A stretch of DNA of 6,873 bases from an uncultured Clostridium sp. (GTDB lineage Bacteria; Bacillota; Clostridia; UBA1212; UBA1255), in contig USLW01000108.1 of the NCBI GenBank assembly GCA_900555605.1, forward strand, positions 1 to 6,873, given 5' to 3'. Within the stretch, counting starts at the first letter, position 1. The number at the start of each line of letters is the position of its first letter. The translations under genes and the position numbers were made by a program. Of this stretch, positions 1-5,783 are shown in pieces. The notes beneath the pieces are model-generated. The model was given only the letters and a program-made list of their open reading frames with translations. It did no database searches and was not told the DNA's origin.

Positions 1-938
1 GCGCTGCGGAGGCCACACCGGCAGAAGCGGTACCGCCGGCTTCTTATCAGCAGCAGCAAATTCCGCAGCAGCCCTTTGCACCGTATCAGCCGCAGCAGTA
101 TCAATCCCAGTATCAGCCCCAATACCAATCCCCCTACCAGGTTCCGTATCAGCCGCGGTACCAGCCTGTTTATCCGGCATATCAGCAAAGCCCCATGCCC
201 TATCAGTACGGATACCCGGCTGCGATGGTGCCTGGATATATGCCCAAACCCAAGGCGACTGTGGAAAAGCGCAATAAATATTTTATTCCCGCGTTTATTT
301 TCGGTCTGATCGCAGTGGTCTTTTTTATTCTCAATCTGATCGAACGGATCAACTACCTTTCCACACTGCCGTCTGGCGACTATCCTTGGGAAAAGATCAA
401 GGCGCAGGACCTGCTCCATCAGGGCTTATACGCCGTCTTCGGAACAATCTTTCTCATTCTGATGATCATCGCGTTTTTCAAGGGACTTTCCATGACAAAG
501 CTGCCCGTGATTCTGATGGCGCTATGTTTTACGCTGTCCTTCAGCGAGCTGTACCTGCTGCTTTACGGAGAAATTGAAACCTTTACGCAAACATGGGAAA
601 CCTACTATTCATTCACCCACACCATGTTCTATACCATTTTACTTTCTCTGCTGCCCATCCTGGCGGCTGTCTTCTATACGATTACCGCCTCAGGCGTCAA
701 AGCGGCCAAAACGCCGGCGCTTATCTCAATTTCTATGCTGCTGATGGTTTCCGTCCCGCCTGCCCTGATGGTAATCGAAAGCCGGCTATCCGGCAAACTG
801 GGATTTTTCAGCCCCACATTTTTCCATAACGCAGCCCCCTGTTTCTTCTTCCTCTCCCTGCTTTTCCTCACACTGTCCGTCAAATGCAAAGCACCGGAAG
901 CGAAAGCGGAACAAAAAGCCGAGGCAATCCAAAATTAA
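1..938 (+). CDS. Pro/Tyr/Gln-rich tail plus six-helix membrane protein (5' end missing)
   Basis: The reading frame is open from the first complete codon at position 3 to the TAA at 936-938, giving 311 visible residues, so the true start lies upstream of the window. The ATG at 195 is internal, because the same frame continues without a stop through a low-complexity region before it. Visible residues about 15-72 are rich in P, Q and Y, with repeated PYQP, QYQ and PAYQ units. Six hydrophobic segments follow, at about 93-113, 141-159, 167-188, 206-227, 238-258 and 273-293, and then a short charged tail rich in K, A and E. Firmicute proteins of this build often carry an N-terminal zinc ribbon before such a linker, but that part cannot be seen here. 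The repeat region is probably a flexible cytoplasmic arm on an integral membrane protein. I do not recognise the family and assign no function. Base composition is more GC-rich than in the cluster downstream, which fits a separate transcription unit. Confidence 0.8.
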   Translation, partial: AAEATPAEAVPPASYQQQQIPQQPFAPYQPQQYQSQYQPQYQSPYQVPYQPRYQPVYPAYQQSPMPYQYGYPAAMVPGYMPKPKATVEKRNKYFIPAFIFGLIAVVFFILNLIERINYLSTLPSGDYPWEKIKAQDLLHQGLYAVFGTIFLILMIIAFFKGLSMTKLPVILMALCFTLSFSELYLLLYGEIETFTQTWETYYSFTHTMFYTILLSLLPILAAVFYTITASGVKAAKTPALISISMLLMVSVPPALMVIESRLSGKLGFFSPTFFHNAAPCFFFLSLLFLTLSVKCKAPEAKAEQKAEAIQN

Positions 939-963
939 ACTGATCTTCAAAGTTTATTGATTC

Positions 964-987
964 GCCGCCCGTACCAAATCGGGCGGC
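964..987 (+). terminator. GC-rich hairpin after the membrane protein gene, possible terminator
   Basis: A perfect 8-bp stem (GCCGCCCG at 964-971 pairing with CGGGCGGC at 980-987) encloses an 8-base loop and starts 25 bases after the stop codon. Position and stability fit transcription termination. There is no run of T after the stem on either strand, so it is not a textbook intrinsic terminator. It may act as a weak terminator or as a 3'-end stabiliser. Confidence 0.5.
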
Positions 988-1043
988 TGAAATTCTGCCC
1001 CGAATAGCCATCGTCTCCCCGTGTCAAGATAAAACTAAAAAAC

Positions 1044-1060
1044 AGGAGATTTTTATGTAA
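1044..1060 (+). other. Start-stop mini-ORF (AGGAG, 6 bases, ATG TAA)
   Basis: AGGAG at 1044-1048 is followed after 6 bases by ATG at 1055-1057, and the very next codon is TAA at 1058-1060. The spacing is ideal for ribosome binding, yet the encoded product is a single methionine. It could be the decapitated start of a lost gene, a ribosome-parking regulatory element, or chance. Confidence 0.3.
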
Positions 1061-1329
1061 ACCTTTTGCGTCTGTGCAATATTTTCGCAAAACAAGTCTT
1101 TCTTTCACGGATTTTATAGTTATAACCGCAAACCTTTTCTGATGCCTGATTTTCCCCTATGAATCGCTTACACAAAAACGGCGCTTAACATTTTACCGTC
1201 AAACGCCGTCCATCGTTATTATCGTTTGTATCGTTGCGGAAATCGTTATGATATGCCAGTTATGCCTGTATTCAAAAGTTCATCACATTTTCAAGAACAC
1301 CGCCGATGTCGTTGTCAGCGAAAACAAAT

Positions 1330-1410
1330 GTCATAATTTCGTCGATAATACTTTGAAAAATGTCAAGTTTAATGCATCGACAAAAGTCATAATCTCAAGT
1401 ATAATATTTT
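1330..1410 (+). repeat. Imperfect 25-bp direct repeat overlapping the promoter
   Basis: Two copies, at 1330-1354 and 1386-1410, begin with the same eight bases GTCATAAT and match at about 19 of 25 positions. The second copy contains the -10 box of the promoter at 1400-1405. The copies are 56 bp apart from start to start, close to five to six helical turns. This is the usual layout of paired operator sites for a looping or cooperative regulator, but no regulator gene is in the window. Confidence 0.4.
1377..1405 (+). promoter_or_regulatory. Sigma-A-type promoter for the DUF1848 cluster
   Basis: TCGACA at 1377-1382 is one mismatch from the TTGACA consensus. It is separated by exactly 17 bp from a perfect TATAAT at 1400-1405. 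Transcription would begin near 1412, leaving a leader of about 108 bases before the ATG at 1520. It is the best promoter seen upstream of the cluster and the only convincing one before 6842. Confidence 0.7.
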
Positions 1411-1507
1411 TATCCAAGCGCAAACAAGGTATGCAAGATGATTCAAGAAAAGAGAGCGATTAAAATATTTGATAAATAATATACATTTGTTTAAAAATGA
1501 TTCGTTT

Positions 1508-1514
1508 GGAGGTG
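1508..1514 (+). promoter_or_regulatory. Strong ribosome binding site that fixes the DUF1848 start
   Basis: GGAGGTG matches the 16S rRNA 3' end almost perfectly and lies 5 bases before the ATG at 1520. The alternative upstream start at 1469 has no such site and would add 17 residues with no resemblance to the family. Confidence 0.8.
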
Positions 1515-1519
1515 AGATA

Positions 1520-2458
1520 ATGATAATCAGCGCAAGTCGCAGAACAGACATTCCGTCCTATTACTCGGAATGGTTCTTCAAGAGACTTAAAGACGGTTAT
1601 GCCTATGTCCGCAATCCAATGAACCCTCATCGGATCAGCGAGGTATCATTATCTCCCGACGTAGTGGATGGAATTGTTTTCTGGACAAAGAACCCGACCC
1701 CTATGCTGAGTCGTTTGGATGAGCTGCGGGACTATACATACTACTTCCAGTTCACGCTGACCCCGTATGGAACTGATGTGGAGAAAAACATCCCATCGAA
1801 AAATGACATTATCATACCGACATTCCAAAAGCTCTCTTCACTGATCGGTAAGGAGCGAGTGGTATGGCGGTATGATCCGATACTGCTTAACGATAAGTAT
1901 ACATTGCAGTATCATATGAAATACTTCCGGATTCTTTGCGACAGACTTGCGGATTACACTGAGAAATGCACCATAAGCTTCCTTGACCTATATAAGAACA
2001 TTCAACGCAGCATTTCTCCTCTTGGTATTCGTCCGCCGACTTCTCAACAAGCAGAAGAGTTGGCGGGTTGTTTCAGCGAAATTGCGAAAGAATACGGTAT
2101 CTACATAGACACCTGTACCGAAGATATTGAACTTAGCAAATATGGCGTTGGACATGCCAGTTGTATAGATCGGCGCCGTTTGGAGCGTATCGGAACCTAC
2201 AAGCTTAATGTCGAAAAAGATAAAAACCAGCGTGCCGCGTGCGGCTGCATTACCAGTATTGATCTTGGTGCTTATAACACCTGCAGGAACGGTTGCGTTT
2301 ACTGCTATGCGAACTTCAATCAGTCGCTTGTGGGGCGTTGTTGTGGTAAGCATGATCCATCCTCTCCTTTGCTTTACGGTGAGGTATCTGCAGATGACAT
2401 TATCAAACCGAGAGAGATGAAGTCCTTTCGAGATGGTCAGATGAATTTATTTGGATAG
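1520..2458 (+). CDS. DUF1848 family protein with C-terminal CX3CX2C cysteine motif
   Basis: The product has 312 residues, the usual size for DUF1848. The N-terminus MIISASRRTDIP, the block FWTKNP at 54-59 and WRYDPIL at 116-122 are hallmarks that I recognise for the family. Near the C-terminus there is a CGC pair (C241, C243) followed by C255-RNG-C259-VY-C262-Y, a CX3CX2C pattern identical in spacing to the iron-sulfur ligand motif of radical SAM enzymes. A [4Fe-4S]-binding role is therefore likely, though by inference, and the motif is at the opposite end from its usual place. The family has no established biochemical function that I know of. It is the first gene of the cluster, behind a strong promoter and ribosome binding site. 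Its TAG stop overlaps the ribosome binding site of the next gene, so the two are probably translationally coupled. Family assignment is firm; the enzymatic role is not. Confidence 0.9.
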   Translation: MIISASRRTDIPSYYSEWFFKRLKDGYAYVRNPMNPHRISEVSLSPDVVDGIVFWTKNPTPMLSRLDELRDYTYYFQFTLTPYGTDVEKNIPSKNDIIIPTFQKLSSLIGKERVVWRYDPILLNDKYTLQYHMKYFRILCDRLADYTEKCTISFLDLYKNIQRSISPLGIRPPTSQQAEELAGCFSEIAKEYGIYIDTCTEDIELSKYGVGHASCIDRRRLERIGTYKLNVEKDKNQRAACGCITSIDLGAYNTCRNGCVYCYANFNQSLVGRCCGKHDPSSPLLYGEVSADDIIKPREMKSFRDGQMNLFG

Positions 2459-2462
2459 GGAG
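2457..2462 (+). promoter_or_regulatory. Ribosome binding site overlapping the DUF1848 stop
   Basis: AGGGAG at 2457-2462 begins inside the TAG stop at 2456-2458 and ends 6 bases before the ATG at 2469. It selects that ATG over the upstream in-frame TTG at 2451 and implies coupling to the gene before. Confidence 0.65.
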
Positions 2463-2468
2463 ACTAAA

Positions 2469-2948
2469 ATGGCAAAAGTAATTCTGATCTGCGGAAAGAT
2501 TTGCAGCGGAAAAAGTACATATGCGGAGCAGATGCGAGTTAAGAATCACGCAGCGCTGCTCTCTGTTGATGAAATAACCCTTGCGTTGTTCGGTCAGCAT
2601 TGTGGCGATAAGCACGATGATTATGTAGAAAGAACGCAGAACTACTTGTTCGGCAAGTCATTGGAGCTCATCGAATCCGGAATCAACGTGGTTCTTGATT
2701 GGGGCTTCTGGATGAAAAAAGAACGGGATTATGCCCGCGCGTTCTATAAGAGCAGAAATATAGCGTGTGAATTCCATTACATTGACATCAGCGATGCTAC
2801 TTGGAAGGCACGCCTGCAGAAAAGAAATAATGCGGTTCTGACAGAAGAAACCAATGCCTATTATGTTGATAATAACCTTGCAGCTAAATTTGGTTCTCTA
2901 TTTGAGAAACCGAGTAAGGGCGAAATCGACGTGTGGGTTGCGCAATAA
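2469..2948 (+). CDS. Small P-loop kinase of the AAA_33/zeta-toxin-like type
   Basis: This 159-residue protein is a single-domain P-loop NTPase. Walker A is G9-KICSG-K15-S16-T17 at the extreme N-terminus. D34-E35 follows beta-2, in the place where kinases of this fold bind substrate. VVLDWGFW at 74-81 is the Walker-B-like strand, and it resembles the LDFGFW signature common in AAA_33 proteins. R115 and R119 (RLQKR) are candidates for the lid arginines. Proteins of this group, which are related to polynucleotide kinase, chloramphenicol phosphotransferase and zeta toxin, transfer the gamma phosphate of ATP to a small molecule or nucleic acid end. The substrate here is unknown. The protein is cytoplasmic, with no signal peptide or membrane segment. 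No antitoxin-like partner is adjacent, which argues against a zeta toxin-antitoxin system. The gene starts 10 bases after the DUF1848 stop and is followed 27 bases later by the phosphotransferase fusion, so all three are probably co-transcribed. Confidence 0.85.
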   Translation: MAKVILICGKICSGKSTYAEQMRVKNHAALLSVDEITLALFGQHCGDKHDDYVERTQNYLFGKSLELIESGINVVLDWGFWMKKERDYARAFYKSRNIACEFHYIDISDATWKARLQKRNNAVLTEETNAYYVDNNLAAKFGSLFEKPSKGEIDVWVAQ

Positions 2949-2960
2949 GGGCAAGTGTCC

Positions 2961-2967
2961 GGGAGGA
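2961..2967 (+). promoter_or_regulatory. Ribosome binding site deciding the fusion kinase start
   Basis: GGGAGGA ends 8 bases before the ATG at 2976. The in-frame GTG at 2955 lies upstream of this site and would leave it unused, so the protein should begin MKFITKEP. Confidence 0.7.
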
Positions 2968-2975
2968 TACCTCAG

Positions 2976-4658
2976 ATGAAATTCATAACAAAAGAACCAA
3001 TAAACAAGGGCTGGTCCAGTGATAAGAAATACTGTGTTACCGATGAGAACGGCACACAATATCTTCTGCGCGTTTCCGATATTGCGCAGCACGACACGAA
3101 GCAGGCTGCATTCAATATGATGAAGCAGGCTGCCTCCTTTGGCGTTCCGATGTGCAAACCAATCGAGTTTGGAACCTGCGAGGATGGCGTCTATTCCATC
3201 CAGAGCTGGATTGACGGCGTGGATGCGGAGGAAGTAATGTCCACATTCTCGGATACCGAGCAGTATGTGTACGGTCTGGAGGCCGGTCGCATCCTACGAA
3301 AGATCCACTTCATACCGGCTCCAGAGGCTCAGGAGGACTGGGAGAGCCGGTTTAATCGGAAGATGGACATAAAGATACAGAAATACGGTGAATGCCCCAT
3401 CAAGTATGAGAACGGACAGGCATTCATTGACTACATAAACGAGAACCGCCATTTGCTGAGAGGCAGACCTCAGGTATATCAGCACGGCGATTACCATATC
3501 GGCAACATGATGATAGACCGCAACGGAAAACTGCACATCATTGATTTCAACCGCAATGATTCCGGTGATCCGTGGGAGGAATTCAACCGCATCGTTTGGT
3601 GCGCCCAGAAATCCCCTCTCTTTGCATCCGGTATGGTGAATGGATACTTTGACGGCGATGTGCCGCTGGAGTTCTGGAAACTCCTCGCCCTCTATATTTC
3701 GAGCAATACGCTCTCATCAGTGTACTGGGCCATTCCGTTCGGTCAGGGCGAGGTGGATACCATGCTGAACCAGGCTAAGGAAGTACTGAGCTGGTACGAT
3801 AATATGCGTAATCCCATACCGACTTGGTATTGCAAGGGTTATTACCTACAGTATGTTGATGGAATACCTTTTAAGTTGAAAAGCGCCTTTGATTTCAGCT
3901 TTCTGAGTAAGTATGGCACGGTATTCAAAGTCTATGACGATCAGGATTCCGGTAACATTTGTTTCGGAACCGAAAAGGATGGTCAGCGTTATTTCGTAAA
4001 GTTTGCCGGCGCACCTACCGAACAGTATAACGGAGATCCCAGGGACGCGATTGCCAGACTGAAAGCAACTTTGCCAATATACAGCGAGCTGCAACATCGT
4101 AATTTAATTAAGTTTGTGAAAACCGAAGAGATCGGCGGCGGATTTGCAATGGTGTTCAAATGGGTTGAGGGAGATTGTATGGGAAGAATGTACCCGGCTG
4201 CTCATCGCAGATTTATGCAGCTTCCTATCGAGGATAGGCTGACTGTGTTCCGTGACATACTGAGTTTTTTTGAGTATGTGGCATCGCAGAGCTGTGTGGC
4301 CATTGACTTTTATGATGGCAGCATTATGTATGACTTCAAGAACGGAAAGACGACGATCTGCGACATCGACTTCTTCCGTAAGCAACCTTGCACCAACGAT
4401 ATGGGACGTATGTGGGGAAGCTCTCGCTTCCAGTCTCCGGAAGAATTCCAGCTTGGAGCAGTCATTGACGAAATAACGAATGTTTACACGGTCGGCGCCA
4501 CAGCCTTTGCCCTCTTTGGAGGGTATAACCGTACACGGGATAACTGGCAGCTCAATGATAAACTTTTTAAGGTTGTTACAAAAGCTGTAAGCGATGATAG
4601 AGAGCAAAGACAGCAATCTATCAGACAGCTCAGAGAAGAATGGGAGGCTGCGCTGTAA
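2976..4658 (+). CDS. Fusion of an APH-like phosphotransferase and a Ser/Thr-kinase-like domain
   Basis: The product has 560 residues and two kinase-fold domains. Residues 1-280 resemble stand-alone aminoglycoside phosphotransferase family proteins of clostridia: the catalytic loop is H170-G-D172-Y-H174-IG-N177, and the metal-binding aspartate is D190 in IIDF. Residues about 300-560 resemble a second, usually separate, protein-kinase-like family. They show a beta-3 lysine (K342 in FVKF), a catalytic-loop-like AIDFYDGS at 442-449 with D444 but without the usual HRD, Lys or Asn, a metal site at D463/D465 (CDIDFF), and an SPE at 487-489 where kinases have APE. The junction is about residues 281-300 (bases 3816-3875), with no internal stop or restart. 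The first domain may phosphorylate an alcohol of a small molecule; the second may be weakly active or a regulator. The gene starts 27 bases after the P-loop kinase, and its TAA overlaps the next ATG. Both domain calls are firm; the substrates are unknown. Confidence 0.88.
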   Translation: MKFITKEPINKGWSSDKKYCVTDENGTQYLLRVSDIAQHDTKQAAFNMMKQAASFGVPMCKPIEFGTCEDGVYSIQSWIDGVDAEEVMSTFSDTEQYVYGLEAGRILRKIHFIPAPEAQEDWESRFNRKMDIKIQKYGECPIKYENGQAFIDYINENRHLLRGRPQVYQHGDYHIGNMMIDRNGKLHIIDFNRNDSGDPWEEFNRIVWCAQKSPLFASGMVNGYFDGDVPLEFWKLLALYISSNTLSSVYWAIPFGQGEVDTMLNQAKEVLSWYDNMRNPIPTWYCKGYYLQYVDGIPFKLKSAFDFSFLSKYGTVFKVYDDQDSGNICFGTEKDGQRYFVKFAGAPTEQYNGDPRDAIARLKATLPIYSELQHRNLIKFVKTEEIGGGFAMVFKWVEGDCMGRMYPAAHRRFMQLPIEDRLTVFRDILSFFEYVASQSCVAIDFYDGSIMYDFKNGKTTICDIDFFRKQPCTNDMGRMWGSSRFQSPEEFQLGAVIDEITNVYTVGATAFALFGGYNRTRDNWQLNDKLFKVVTKAVSDDREQRQQSIRQLREEWEAAL

Positions 4659-4759
4659 TGGAAGCGATTGCATATTGCGGACTCGTGTGCTGCGTGTATT
4701 CCGAGAATCAAGATTGTATGGGATGTCAGGACGGAGGAGACATATTCCGATTTGGTTGA
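4658..4759 (+). pseudogene. 5' stump of a DUF3795 gene
   Basis: An ATG at 4658-4660 shares its A with the TAA of the kinase fusion, and a GGGAGG at 4642-4647 lies 10 bases before it, so this is a genuine translation start. The 33-residue product begins MEAIAYCGLVCC and continues ENQDCMGCQDGG, which matches the Cys-rich N-terminus of DUF3795 proteins (about 80-130 residues, probable metal binders). After about residue 27 the resemblance stops, and the frame runs out of phase into DNA that encodes an acetyltransferase, ending at TGA 4757-4759. The rest of the DUF3795 gene is missing. The simplest reading is a deletion joining the head of this gene to the body of its former downstream neighbour. 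If translated, the product would be a short Cys-rich peptide. The match is from memory of the family and moderately certain. Confidence 0.65.
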
Positions 4760-5149
4760 CGCCGAATATTTGAAAAAATTACACTTGAAAGAACGATGGA
4801 GATTGCGCACCGCTGGCTTAATAACATTCTTGTTGCCAAGGACGGCAATAAAGTAATTGGGTTTGTTGGTTACGGCGCATATCGCGATAATTCCCTTCCT
4901 GAATACGGCGAGATATATGCAATTTATATGCTGGAAGCTTATTACGGTAAAAAGATCGGTTATGAGCTTTTGAATGCGGCTTTTGAAAAGCTTGCGGATT
5001 ATAAAAAGATAGCGGTTTGGGTACTGAAAGGAAATGAGAGAGCAATCCGCTTTTATGAAAGATGCGGATTTCGATTTGATGGTGTAGAAGCTGAAATAAT
5101 GCTTGATACACCAAACACAAAACTTCGTATGATCTATGAAAGGAACTAA
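4734..5149 (+). pseudogene. GNAT acetyltransferase, 5'-truncated and frameshifted
   Basis: From 4796 an uninterrupted frame of 117 codons encodes most of a GNAT N-acetyltransferase domain. GEIYAIYML and YYGKKIGYELL give the strand and acetyl-CoA-binding loop of motif A, and AVWVLKGNERAIRFYERCGF gives motif B with the typical closing FYERCGF. Upstream, the residues TYSDLVDAEYLKK are read in a different frame (4740-4778) and belong to the same protein. The two frames meet at a run of six A at 4773-4778, where one more A (or a -1 slip) would join them. The first roughly 40-50 residues of a normal family member (about 165 residues) are absent, replaced by the DUF3795 stump. Translation could restart at ATG 4796, but its ribosome binding site is poor and the product would lack the first helices. 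It is therefore probably inactive. The TAA is one base before the next gene's ATG. Confidence 0.75.
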
Positions 5150-5150
5150 C

Positions 5151-5642
5151 ATGATGGCCAAGCTAATCGAAACTTACATTGAGGAAAACTTATCCGGCGA
5201 AATGAGACAAACCGCCTTGGATTTAGTTGAGTATCTGAAAGCAAACGGGTTGACCTTCTATAAGGATACCTGTGATTGCTGGAAAGATAAGATCTACTAC
5301 TGGGTAAAGCGCAGCGATGAATGCGTGTGTTTCATTGCAATAAAAGATCCCGATGAACCGAACAACCTTTGGACTATATGGTCTGATGACAGTTCTTCCT
5401 ACGAAGACTCTGCTATGCGTGACGAAATCAAAGAAGTTGGCTGGCGGCATGTCGATCATTGCGGAAGCTGTGGTTCCTGCGGCGGAGGCAAAGAGAAAGT
5501 CATTTTTGGAAAGAGCTTTCCGCGAGTATGCGGATGCACGTTCAGAATTGATAATGCTGTACTGGAAGACTTGCCGTTCCTCAAGACGATGGTTAGTTTA
5601 CGCGTCAAAGAACTATTGATGAATGATACAATAAACCACTAA
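5151..5642 (+). CDS. Uncharacterised Cys-rich protein
   Basis: The product has 163 residues if it starts at the ATG at 5151. An adjacent ATG at 5154 is equally possible, and the AAGGAA at 5140-5145 is 5 or 8 bases away respectively. The N-terminal part is an amphipathic, helical-looking segment (about 4-32). A mixed region follows, with YYWVKRSDECVCFIAI at 49-64 and WTIWSDDSSSYED at 74-86, which looks like a small alpha/beta domain. A Cys/Gly cluster H103-C104-GS-C107-GS-C110-GGG is then followed by C127-G-C129. This spacing suggests bound zinc or an iron-sulfur cluster. I recall similar unnamed proteins in clostridia but no named domain, and I give no function. There is no signal peptide, so it is probably cytoplasmic. 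The start lies one base after the acetyltransferase stop, so it belongs to the same transcript. It appears intact, unlike its upstream neighbour. Confidence 0.75.
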   Translation: MMAKLIETYIEENLSGEMRQTALDLVEYLKANGLTFYKDTCDCWKDKIYYWVKRSDECVCFIAIKDPDEPNNLWTIWSDDSSSYEDSAMRDEIKEVGWRHVDHCGSCGSCGGGKEKVIFGKSFPRVCGCTFRIDNAVLEDLPFLKTMVSLRVKELLMNDTINH

Positions 5643-5755
5643 AACAGAAAACCCTGCTCGATACCTGTCTTGAGAAGCACGCCATTTCACAGGCGCAATA
5701 TGAAAAAAGTCTCGGAAATCTCCGAGATAAAATGGGTATGCACGGTGTAAATTGA
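5627..5755 (+). pseudogene. Startless coding remnant, C-terminal helical segment
   Basis: The space between the Cys-rich gene and the QW-motif gene is not random sequence. In the frame closed upstream by TGA 5624-5626 and downstream by TGA 5753-5755, it reads about 42 codons, including LLDTCLEKHAIS, QAQYEKSL and RDKMGMHGVN. The spacing of charged and hydrophobic residues is that of two short helices, and I associate this type of segment with the C-terminal ends of small clostridial proteins. There is no ATG, GTG or TTG with a ribosome binding site, so it is most likely the tail of a deleted gene. Its first 16 bases overlap the end of the preceding gene in another frame. I cannot name the parent family. 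Confidence 0.5.
5710..5727 (-). terminator. Hairpin with T-run on the minus strand, possible intrinsic terminator
   Basis: TCTCGGA at 5710-5716 pairs perfectly with TCCGAGA at 5721-5727 around a 4-base loop. Read on the minus strand, the stem is followed by C and then six T (complement of the A run at 5703-5708). That is the form of a rho-independent terminator for leftward transcription. It lies inside the startless coding remnant and no leftward gene ends here, so it may be accidental. It has no T-run on the + strand and should not stop the cluster transcript. Confidence 0.3.
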
Positions 5756-5783
5756 AAGATTTTATTACAGGGCGGTAAACTTA

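Larger units (their letters stand above)
939..1376. other. AT-rich intergenic spacer without a credible gene
   Basis: I see no convincing coding region between the membrane protein gene and the promoter of the next cluster. One open frame from 1248 to 1463 has no ribosome binding site, has an atypical composition, and runs through the promoter. The stretch holds the hairpin at 964-987, a ribosome-binding-site/ATG/TAA arrangement at 1044-1060, an inverted repeat (TTTTGCG at 1064-1070 and CGCAAAA at 1086-1092), four ATCGTT hexamers at 1212-1247, and the first copy of a direct repeat at 1330-1354. It could be the edge of an inserted segment or an eroded mobile element, but no transposase remnant is readable. 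Confidence 0.5.

Noticed and set aside
1178..1209. Inverted repeat ACGGCG/CGCCGT
   Set aside because: The stem is only 6 bp with a 20-base loop and no T-run, so it is likely chance.
1248..1463. Possible small protein of 71 residues upstream of DUF1848
   Set aside because: It has no ribosome binding site, it covers the direct repeat and the TCGACA/TATAAT promoter, and it has no recognisable motif.
2469..2948. Zeta-toxin type toxin-antitoxin system
   Set aside because: The P-loop kinase resembles the superfamily, but there is no small antitoxin gene on either side; the neighbours are DUF1848 and the phosphotransferase fusion.
4104..4673. Minus-strand open frame of 189 codons opposite the fusion kinase
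   Set aside because: It is a shadow of the conserved kinase-like domain, with no start signal and no family resemblance.
4484..5161. Minus-strand open frame of 225 codons opposite the kinase, DUF3795 and GNAT region
   Set aside because: It is antisense to recognisable protein families, has no ribosome binding site or promoter, and its translation has no domain-like features. Its length follows from the codon bias of the + strand genes.
5752..5781. Promoter TTGAAA-18-TAAACT before the QW-motif gene
   Set aside because: The -10 match is poor and the transcript would start inside the gene, leaving no ribosome binding site.
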